Shown here piece by piece: positions 37,310 through 47,467 of a stretch of DNA of 64,000 bases (position 1 is its first letter; every line of letters begins with the position of its first letter). The notes under the pieces are model-generated. The model made no database searches, was not told the DNA's origin, and saw only the letters and a list, made by a program, of their open reading frames with translations. The position numbers were made by a program, and so were the translations under genes. The DNA comes from Azadirachta indica (taxonomy: Eukaryota > Streptophyta > Magnoliopsida > Sapindales > Meliaceae): assembly GCA_022749755.1 (NCBI GenBank), contig CM040441.1, forward strand, positions 23,623,475 to 23,687,474, read 5' to 3'.

Positions 37310-39370
37310 TATATGATGGATATCGTTGTATTATTTCTATAGCCTTCTGACGTTGTCCGTACATTAGAGCTATTTGCGAATGAGTTAATGCACCCGTACA
37401 TCAAAGAGTTACTTATACCCCTTGATGTTTCTAGCGAGGGTGAGTACGGTGATAATCTATTTTCCGATAATATGCTGACTAGCGCACACATTGATAGCAA
37501 GGATGACATAGAACACGTAGTGAATTAGGGTCCAGTACAGAAAGCTGCCCACGGGTAAATTATAAACATGTATATATATGTATATTATTATAAATTATAC
37601 ACATGTCCACTTGAATAATATATGTTACACAGCCACTCCCTTCTAGAGTGCCTACTTCAGTTGACACCTCTTCCAGGACCCAGATAATGCATGATAGGGA
37701 TCGTTTTTGTGATATTTGATCGATGCAAGAAGAGTTCACTTGAGATATCACAACATTAAAAGAAGAGCTCACTCGAGATTTCTCATTGTTAAGTGATACT
37801 ATTACCCGAAAAATTGATAGCTTGAGTGTTGATATAAAGGTTTGGATGGATGCCTAGTGGATGGAGATTACATAGTTCATGGATGCGCAGCGAACAGAGA
37901 TGACCCAGTTCATGGCAAAGTGGGAGGATTTGATGCAAAGATATTCATTTTATGATAACTTTTAGGGCATTCACAATGAGGACGAGAGATTTGAATGGGC
38001 AGTCCCCACATTGGCTGATCAGGTAAATATAAATTATGAGATATAAACATATAAATTTGTCCTTATGAATATGGTTTAATGTATAAGTATTACACCAACT
38101 GGTTGATTTGTATTTAGTCACACCACATACACTAAATAGATTTTTTTCATATAAGAAATAAGTAGGCATGGACAATTTACAGAGCACTATACAGATGGTA
38201 GCAGTATTCCACCAGGAGATAAGTTGGGCCTGGGGCGAGGGACTTAAGCGGTTAATCGGTACGATCGACCTTATAGATCAGTTCGATACGAACAGAGCCC
38301 ATATATGATGTGGCGTAGGCCTCGACAACGACCCGCTCTACAATATATACCACGTTCGCGGTACGATCATGGACACGTTATCGAGCCGCTTACGCCTATT
38401 TCGAAGCAAAGATATGTGATGATGTTGCAGTGGATTGAGGGTACTGACATGTGAATTAAAACAGAGCATATAGCCATTACTCCTAATTGGCTCCATGGGA
38501 TTATAAACTAGAACACGTGGCTAAAAGATACTATAAGTTATATTTGCAATTTTTAGTTTCTTTTCTTTTTTTTCCTCTTTATTTTTGTTAAACCCTAAAA
38601 CTATGTGTGCACTTTTTTCGCTAACATATTTATTGTATAACTTAGCATGTTGACGAGTTTTTAGACATGGTCGCACATTGACAGTTAGCCATGCCTTGGG
38701 CAATCTCTTAAGAGTGGACCATTGCATCCACGCAGCTCTATGTATGCATTATAATGTGAATATATTATATTGTATACACAATTGTTATAATTGATATAAA
38801 AAGGTCTCATGTTTTCATTGTTTGCGTTGTAGGCCACCCTTGAGGCAATATAATAGGATGTGGCCAATGGCATTAAATAGATGAGATCATGTTTCAATGG
38901 CGTTGATGTCATACAGTATGTAGCTAGGGACAATGAAGGCGTGCGTATAAATTGGGAGATAGTCAATGTTGTTTACATTCTAGTCACATGTAGTGGTGCC
39001 CATTGGGTTGTATGTGCCATAAAATTTTTGGATCATCACATCACGGTATATGACTCGTTACCTTCATCACACTCATATGCTCGATGGAAGGCCATATGAG
39101 ACCTCTGTGCCGACTATTACCTTATCTTATACGCCATGTTGAGATATATAGGGCAAGGCCAGAGATAGGGAACAACATAGAACCTTTCACAATTGAATAA
39201 AAGACATCAGGCGTGCCAAGACAACATTTAGGAAGTGGTGATTATGGGGTGTTCACGTGCAAGTTCATTGAGTTGCTTGGATTGGGTCATTCATTTGACT
39301 TTGGCCCTGGTCACGGTGTCTTATTAAGGCGTAAGATTGCACTGGACTTATTCATAGGCAAATTATTATA
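37310..39370 (+). pseudogene. Ulp1-like (C48) peptidase pseudogene of MULE-2
   Basis: A first part (37310-38190) holds acidic segments and coiled-coil-like heptads (LKEELTRDFSLLSD, VDIKVWMDA). The C48 domain lies at about 38870-39370. It contains INWEIVNVVYILV, SGAHWVVCAIKFLDHHITVY (His codon 39001-39003), the following YDS (Asp codon 39052-39054) and GSGDYGVFTCKFIELLGL. In the last motif the catalytic Cys of the GDCGV motif is Tyr (codon 39243-39245), so the peptidase would be inactive. Frame changes and stops occur between the parts. It converges on the transposase gene of the same element. Confidence 0.78.
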
Positions 39371-40059
39371 GAATATTGTCAATATGATATATGACAAATA
39401 TGTGTATATAAAAATATTTATATTTTCACGAAATTAAATTAGTCTAAAATAGTGTTAATGAAACATTATCAAGTAAAAAAAATATTTGAATGATTATATC
39501 CCGACAAAGGAAATTAATGAGAGATATAGTAATAATAATATATTTCAACAACGAGCACTCATATTGGGTAACTTTAATTAAAAACACATTATCTTAAAGA
39601 TTGGATTTAAACAGATATTATAGTACTTGAAATGTTCGTATATATGAAATTTTAACGTTAAGACAGTTTGTGTATTATTGTGCTGTGGGGTTGTTTGTTA
39701 TTTATTTTTATGGGTTTGATATTTTAAAGAAATATTCTTTTTTTTTATATTTTTTCTTTATTTTTTATTTTTTTAAGGTGTTGTGTAATTTGCATAGGGG
39801 GTTTATGTAATATATTAGGATTATTATGTTATTTTATCAAGAAATATTCTTTTTACGAGGGATTAAGTAATTAATCATGAGACTTATATAGTATTTTCAA
39901 ATTGAAACAAATTTCGGTACCAGACTTTCGGGTACCCAAAAAACATAAGGTACTTGAAAGTTGGGGTACCCTTTCGAGTCCCATTTTCAGGTGCCTATAT
40001 TTTTCAGGCATCCAAAATTGAGAGTACTCAAAAATGGGTGCTTGCATACTATACATTAA

Positions 40060-40240
40060 TAATTATGTTATTATTAAACAATTAATAATATAATAATAAT
40101 AACTAATAATAATAAAATGAAAGTAATTATAATAATTAATCATAATAATAATAATAGTAATAAATAATAATAAAATAATATAATTAATAATAATAATTAA
40201 CAAAAGTAATAATAAGTTATTAATAATAATAGTTTTTGGG
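40060..40240. repeat. low-complexity (TAA)n block
   Basis: About 180 bp of taa/aat triplets between the Ulp1-like and transposase pseudogenes. It has the same composition as 36690-37085. Confidence 0.85.
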
Positions 40241-40469
40241 TATCAAATTTCCTTATTATTAATTCTTATACTTTTAATCTTGATATTATTGTAATTAATC
40301 GAATAAGTCGTGACATATTAAACTTTTCAGTAAAAAATTATTTTAAGCACTAAAATTATTTTAATAATACAACATCAATATTTTCATTTATTAAAAGATT
40401 AATAATAATCTTGACTCTACAAAAAAAAATAATAATATTATCATGCTAGTCTAAACAGATTGGATTGCG

Positions 40470-43020
40470 ACACGTCGCACAATTGTGGTTAACTTCTTTG
40501 TAGCATGAGAATGTTTTTTTAACCACATTTTTGCCCGTAGACGGAATAAGTTGTTTCCTCAGTCGACCCGTCAGTACCCTCCCCGAGGTGGCTTAACGAT
40601 TATATTTTGAATCTCATCAGGAACAACCTAATCACACTTATTACCTATAGGATATATATTCTTTGCATAGGCCAACACAAGTGTGTCATTCGTATAATAA
40701 TGGGAGAAAAAGTTGTTATATTGTCCTCTAATAAAACGGGTTGCTATAAGTGTATGTGGGCAAGGTAATTGCATTGATCAAATTGTTGGCATGTGCAACT
40801 CTTTGCGCGTAAATCCATCACGTCTTCTTGTCCCACGCTTTTCACCTAAAATTCAAAACTGGAAATATGGTACACCATTAGTCATTTTGATTTTACTTCA
40901 TGCTTGTTGACTATGGCTTAAGCCCAAAGGGAAAAGGGGTTTGTGGTTCACATTTTGCGACTTCTTCCCTTTTATCATAGAACCACCCTTACATTACTGA
41001 TCGGATCCAATCCAACAATACTATAATTGGGAGCGTTCGTGCATTCCTCAATAGTGCATTCATGCTCTCAGCTATATTTGTAGTCAATGTGTCATATCGT
41101 CGCTTTGCAAAATGTGCTATAGTCCATCGATGAAAACCTACTTCATTCTCTAGGTAGTTTGTCGCTACTAGATGTATACCCCTTAACTTGTCTATCTAAT
41201 CATTGAACTTAGCAAATGTATAAGCCTTAGCAGCAATGTAATACCTAGAGAAGAAGGTCTTTGACATTTTCTCCCTCATTCTAAATTTTGCCTTAACATT
41301 TCCATGAATATGATACGTACAAAAGCAATGATATGCATTTGGGAAGACTGTAACTATGCCTTTCTCAATGCTATTATGTCAATCCGAAACAAAAATCAAA
41401 TTTGATGTTGGCCCAATTGCTTCACGAAGTTTTGACAAAAACTATTCCCAAGATGCGTCGTTATTAGAGACTCCAATTTCTTATATGTGATTATTTCTGT
41501 CAACAGCAGCTACCAAAAACAAAGTCCCCCAACAGGTCCCTTTTAGAAAGGTACTGTCAAGAGCAATTACCAGACGAATGGCTCCACGAAACCTTTAGAC
41601 AAATGCACAAAAGGCTATGAAGAAATATAAGAAATGATTCTCGTCATCATTTTCAATATGTGTGATTGTTTCCAAGTTTGTCTCTTGTAACACATGACAA
41701 AGTCGAGGGAGTGCCTTAAATGACTTAACTGGGTCTCTGTTAACTAATCAACGCACTTCTTCTTTTGCTAACCATGCCTTCTTATAAGATACAAGCACCC
41801 CACAATCATTATGTTTGTCGTCTCGAATGTTTTTTGGTGTGTAAATTCTACTAGGGTCTTGGAATTTGCTCAAGACATGTTCAGCAATTAACCAACTACT
41901 AGCTTGTCGATGGCCATCCTGCATTTGATCACTTTGGCATGTGTGCACACCCATAATTCGTGTGATGCAGAAGTACCCATTAGTTCTGTCATTATTTATA
42001 GCACGCATCCGCTATTTACATCCATCTACAATATATGTTACCTCAAAACGTATCATTGTTGATTGATAAATGACGAACTAAAAACGCCTCCTCAACACGA
42101 TAATATTGAAATAATGTCGTAACTCCTTCTTTATTCTAAAAATCTGCTCCACGTGGAACTCGACATAGCATCTGGAAATATGGTAAATGTCATTGGAATG
42201 GGAAGAATAATACGGGTAAGAGCTGAATCCCTCATCGCATTATCTTCATAGGCCATTGATGTATTGGTCGGTGCCTCACCACTAACATCTTCTCTTACAA
42301 TGGTGTTCTCATCACAATAATTCATTCGACTTCATTTCCCGTAACAATATGTTCTTTGCATAGATGGTTGATTGTCAAAGTAGTCAAGTGTAAGATCTTT
42401 ATTATATGGGGGCGGTGAACATACACTATAATTAACCGGCCCTTTATAACAGAGCGTTGAAAAGTAAGGTACATCTTCGGAGTGGAATTCACTGTGATCT
42501 TGAGAATTTTGTCTACCATCTCCCGACATGTTATGGTCAAATGGTGTACAAGTTGATGGGTCTACATTGTTAAAGCGATTATTGCCCTTAGAAGAGATAA
42601 ATGGACGTGCATATGGTTCTCAAATTATATCTTCAAAGGTAGTAGTTCATGTCATTCTAGGTTCTTCAGATTTTGTTACTTCCGCTCCAATAGTGCAATC
42701 CAAAGTTATATATAAAATAGTCGAACCACCAATTGAGAGCCATTGGCATTAAACAAATGCACTAGAGACAACAAATCATGGTCATCAATTATATCAGCTG
42801 GAATAGGTGCAATGGACAAGTCACCATACTCTTTAAACTTTGCTTTTATACAAATTTTGAATTCTCTTTGATTTATCCGGAGTTAGGTATATATCATGCC
42901 TGCTAGATTTTGGTAGTTAGAATTTCTTGTATAGTAATAAGTCGAACTTTTCCACCAATATATTTTTCAATACCATCATCAAATATTTCCTACGAACCGT
43001 CGTAGTGAACAAAAAATGTT
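40470..43020 (-). pseudogene. MULE transposase pseudogene of MULE-2
   Basis: Read downwards, an N-terminal segment at about 43018-42850 (FFVHYDGS, KYIGGKVRLITI) resembles the domain that starts many MULE proteins. A polar spacer follows (42540-42131), then a DNA-binding/zinc region in the open piece 42008-41748 (GVHTCQSDQM, HRQASSWLIAEHVLSKF, YGV-type CGVLVSYKKAWLAKE). The DDE domain is at about 41560-41060: ALDSTFLKGTCWGTLF, NNDASWE.FLSKLREAIG, IEKGIVTVFPNAYHCFCTYH, TLTTNIAESMNALLRNA. A SWIM-like finger (CTCQQFDQCNYLAHIH, about 40822-40763) closes it. Multiple stops and frame changes are present. The organisation matches MULE-1. Confidence 0.82.
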
Positions 43021-43129
43021 ACTAACACTTCTATACTTGTGTAAATTTATAAGAATTCAATATTATTATAATATAAAAATACACTAAAAATATGTAATGT
43101 TTACTCACCCATTATTTTTTTTCCTAAAA

Positions 43130-43735
43130 CCATTTTTCAGGTATGGGAAAAATTTTTTCTGTAAAGTAAAATTTTTCGGCTAAGGCAAAATTGACTTCAC
43201 CTGAAAACCACTTATTGGATAAGGTAAAATTTGGCATTACCCGAAAAGTAGTTTTTGGATAAGGTCAAATTTTTTTTGGATAAGATAACTTTTTTCGGGT
43301 AAGGCAAAACTTGTTGGGTAAGGCAAAATTTGACCTTACTCGAAAACCACTTGTTGAATAAGGCAAAATTTAGCTTTACTCGAAAAGTGATTTTCAAGTA
43401 AGGCCAAATTTATTTTTGGGTAAGATAACCACTTTTTGGGTAAAGTAAAATTTGGCCTCACCTAACAACTGATTTTTGAATAAGGATAAATTTTGCCTTA
43501 TCCAATAAGTGGTTGTCCTACCCAAAAATAAATTTGATGTTATTCGAAATTCATTTTTTAGGTAAGCTAAAATTTTACCTTACCTAACAAGTAGTTTTTG
43601 GATAAGGTTAAATTTTAACTTATGCAATAAGTAATTATTTTACTCAAAATTTATTTTTAAATAAGAGCATATTTTATTTTACTCTAAAACTATTTTTTAG
43701 GTAAGGTCACATTTTTCTTTTTTTTAGTTGTCTTA
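43130..43735. repeat. subterminal tandem/inverted array of MULE-2
   Basis: About 600 bp of irregular units of some 45 bp, built on 'ggataaggtaaaattt' and 'ttacccgaaaa(g/c)(t/c)a'. The first half runs in one orientation. The part after about 43490 contains units in the opposite orientation ('ccttatccaataagtggtt'). Non-coding; the minus-strand frame at 43212-43397 is a by-product. It lies directly inside the right terminal repeat. Confidence 0.8.
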
Positions 43736-43742
43736 TCCAAAA

Positions 43743-43798
43743 TAAGAGGCTATTTATATAAACTCAAAAAAGTATAAGGGTATTTTGAGAAATTATCC
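43743..43798 (-). repeat. MULE-2 right terminal inverted repeat
   Basis: Reverse complement begins 'ggataatttctcaaaatacc' and continues 'ttttttgagtttatataaat'. It aligns with 36125-36180 over about 55 bp with scattered mismatches. Confidence 0.7.
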
Positions 43799-45822
43799 AA
43801 CCCTAAGCCCTAGTGAAGTAACTAACTGAAAACAGAATGGGAAAGAAGAACCAATCGCCATCGTCATCAGAGCTCCTGCAAGCACTCGAAGACTTCAACA
43901 GCAAAGAAAACTGGGACAAGTTCTCCGCGGTAGCGGCGACTCCTTCGAGTGGTACGCTGAGTGGCCTCGGCTACGCGACCCGCTTCTTTCTCTTCTCGGA
44001 GCTCCCTTCACCACCTCCGCAGATTTTGGTGCCTGGTTGTGGTAATTCCCGCCTCTCTGAGCACCTATACGACGCCGGATTTCATGGCATCACCAATGTC
44101 GATTTCTCAAAAGTTGTTATTTATGACATGTTGCGCCGCAATGTGCGTGATTGCCCTGAAATGCATTGCCGTGTTGTGGACATGACTAATATGCAGGTAA
44201 ATTATTCAACCAACGTGAATTAGGGTTTTATTTTTTAAATACTACTCATAGAAATTTGTATCTCATTTGGCGTTATGTTGATGAGTGAATTTCAAGAAAA
44301 TTTATGGCATTATACCCACTGTCCACTTTATGAATGACGCTTTACTAGCGATGAATAGCAAAATCGTTTTACTGGTATTTTGAATAACTAGAAGCATTTT
44401 GGAAGTAATTACGGCACTGCAGAAATTTGCTTGATGAGTGATTTGATTAGGATCCTGCCAGGAGTTTTGACCCCATTCCACAATTTATGTTATTTTGGAC
44501 CCCTTGAAACTTTTATGGCCTTAATTATGGAAGACGGATGCTTGTAGGCTATGTGTTTGGCAAGATAGATAGCTGTATGCAAAAATATTTCGCAAGAAGG
44601 ATTGCATGTAAGTTGTTTTGCACCAATTTGCAAGACAATGTATTATTATGCAAGTTTTTGTCTTGCACTTTGTTATTCGAACGCTAAGTTTGTCTTTTCA
44701 ACCTAGTTTGGGGTAAAAGAAAACTTTGATTTTGTTGAAGGAGTCAAGACTCATGACAAGGCAACAGAATGGTTCCACCTCATAAATTTTTTCTTCAAAT
44801 TGTTACAACTATTATTTCGGATTTTATAGCTTTTACGTAAAAATTTAATGCAGTTTTTTGATATCAAAAAAGCATATGGAGGAGTGCCGGTGGGTGCTTT
44901 TCTTAAAATCATTTTCTGAGTAAGAAGAGCACTTGAATTGTTTTTGGAGAAGTTCTTTTAGTGCATTTAGGAGCAATTTTGGTACTGTCAGAAGTGCTCT
45001 TCTCTTAGTGAGAAATATTTTTATATCTATTTCATAATGTTTGGTTGGAATAAACTAAAGTTAAAAATATCATTTGGAGTGCTTTTGGAAGAGTACTTAG
45101 TAGGCACCCTAAATGCACATGTTGAATTGATCTTCAGAAAATTGCTTGATAGGTCCATTACAAAAAGTGGTTTTACTAAAAAGTCTGAGACAAAACTTTT
45201 GCGAGCAATTACCGTAAACCATCTTGAACTGCTGTTACTTAAAAGTGATTTTACACAAAAATGCTTTTTATGATAAATACTAGTTTTTTGAGGCTATTTG
45301 GGTAAATGTAGTAGGTTTGGATGATACTTCTAATTTCAATGGATTCATTTAATGACGAAAAATCTTGTGAGATGTGTTTTCCTCTTCCTCTCTGTTGGAT
45401 CAGTTGTTTCCGCCTCTTTTACTTCTGTTGATAGTATGATCTCAGATTGAATGGGGACATAAGTAAGAACTAAACTTGCTTGTTTCCGCACAGTTCAAAG
45501 TTAAAAGCATTGAGCATAAGATGATTCAATGGAGTATAATTTTTTGTGATGCTGGTGTTTAATTAAATGCAATGCTGTGTGTCAATACAGCCTCATCTTA
45601 TTGGATATGTATGAATATTTAACTTATTGTCGATTCGTCATCAATTTGATTTGGATAAAACTTGCCTTGTGACAACATTGTTCTCACCCTTTCCCTATTG
45701 TGTAGATCCTTCAGCCCTTGTTTGATAATCATTTTCCTTTGCCATCTAAAAGCGTTATGAACATCTTATGGGGAATTTGATAATCATCTAGTATTGTTGA
45801 TGCAAGGGAAATTCTCCCTCCC

Positions 45823-45840
45823 TCTCTCTCTCTCTCTCTT
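45823..45840. repeat. (CT)n microsatellite in intron 1
   Basis: Short run of CT repeats in the 1.8-kb first intron of the methyltransferase-like gene. The frames at 45037-45273 and 45842-46114 in this intron are not family-like. Confidence 0.85.
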
Positions 45841-47426
45841 ATCAAGTCCCTTTTTGGTCACAATTTTTTTTTTTTGTGCGAATCATTAACTTGTTAGTTC
45901 TTGTTATTTGATTTTGATAAGTTGTCTTCTCTAATGATACAAAACTTGATTGATGCTTCACCTTTTTGGACAATATTATTTTATTTTTTTCTTTTCTTTC
46001 TCTGATTTTTAAAACTTTTAGCAGTTCATGGATGAGACTTTTGATGTTGTTCTTGATAAAGGTGGACTGGATGCTTTGATGGAGCCAGAGCTTGGCCCTA
46101 AGCTGGGGAATCAATATTTTTCAGAGGTGGACTTTGAATTGAGATTATTATTATTATTTTTGGTTGATTTGCTTCAATAGCGAATGAAAAATATGATTTT
46201 TTGTTGGTTCACACAAGTGGAATTGCGTCATTAGGTGAAAAGGCTTCTGAAATCTGGAGGGAAATTTATTTGTCTTACACTGGCAGAGTCTCATATTCTA
46301 GGTACTCTTGTCTTGAATTTATTTCTGTCACTTAAGTGAACACATTATTGCTTGCTTGTTCATCTAAGTTCTCATGAAGAATATTTATTACTCTTTTTGT
46401 TCAGAATGGCCTTTGTATGTGGATATGCAAATGCAGTTTTGTTGTGGCTAGTATTTATTTACTGAATCTTCAATTGCTTGTTTGTATCTGTTTTAGATGG
46501 ATATTGAATCCCTCTCTCTTTCTCTCTTCCAGGTTTGCTTTTCTCCAGGTTCCATTTTCGGTGGAATATGAGCGTTCATGCCATACCACAAAAATCATCT
46601 AGTCAGCCTAGCCTTCAGACTTTTATGGTGGTCACAGAGAAAGAAAATTCCTCTGTAGAGCACCAAATAACATCATCATTTGGTCCCTCTTCTCTTGATT
46701 GTAACAAAGATCAGGTAAGAGTAACTGACATGTCTCTTTTTGACAATCTGATGAAGTATTCTATAATAAATGATGAATGAAACATATTCAAAATGGTGGA
46801 TATGCTTATTAGCTTCCTACTTAATGAAATGTATGCATTTTGGAACTGAAATTGATTGAAGTTTTGATGTATTGTTGAGTTTTCAGGCTCTTGGGATTCA
46901 TGAAGCCCTTGAAAATGAGAATCAAATTCGTAGAGAATACTCCAACGGCTCTGATATATTGTACTCACTTGAAGATCTACAACTGGGGGCTAAAGGGGAT
47001 CTGACAAAGCTTACCCAAGGTCGTCGGTTTGAGCTTATTTTGGGTGGAGAAGGTGGCTCCCGTTTCAGTTACAGGGCCCATTTTATTGTACCAAAGGTGT
47101 GTCTTTTTATACTTATTTGGTTTCCTTGCGCTTCATATGGCAAACATTTTTGCAAATTAAGCAACACTACAATAAACAAATTGCATTTGAACCTTGATTG
47201 CCAATAAACTAGAATTTTCAGCTATTTTGGATTAGTTTAATAAAAGACATTAGCATTTACTAAAAGTGTGAAACTCTACAATGGACTTGACTTTGGTTTT
47301 TAATTTTGCTGATTCTGTCACTTTTTACGGAAGAAGAATCACTGAATATAAAAGGCAAAAAAAGGGTGGGATGGAGAAGTTGATGTTTAGTTGATCTTAG
47401 GTTCTAATCCTAATGAGAAAAGGCAA

Positions 47427-47430
<4 letters not shown>

Positions 47431-47462
<32 letters not shown>
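47431..47462. repeat. (AC)n microsatellite in intron 5
   Basis: About 16 AC units in the intron between the inferred exons ending at 47096 and starting at 48271. Confidence 0.95.

Positions 47463-47467
<5 letters not shown>

Larger units (their letters stand above)
36125..43798. mobile_element. Mutator-like element with Ulp1 gene (MULE-2)
   Basis: 7.7-kb element bounded by imperfect terminal inverted repeats at 36125-36180 and 43743-43798. It carries a plus-strand Ulp1-like pseudogene (about 37310-39370) and a minus-strand MULE transposase pseudogene (about 43020-40470), arranged tail to tail. It also carries AT trinucleotide blocks and a subterminal tandem array at the right end. I could not confirm a 9-bp target duplication. 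The element ends 38 bp before the ATG of the methyltransferase-like gene. Confidence 0.78.

Noticed and set aside
43212..43397. 61-codon frame of repeated KVKF/LTLS-like units
   Set aside because: Translation of the subterminal DNA array. The repeats continue through stops in both orientations.
43130..43735. Possible CRISPR-like or satellite array
   Set aside because: Units are irregular, without unique spacers, change orientation, and lie inside a MULE end in a plant genome.
45037..45273. 78-codon frame between exons of the methyltransferase-like gene
   Set aside because: It lies in intron 1 and is unlike the family, which has the next conserved text at 46025.
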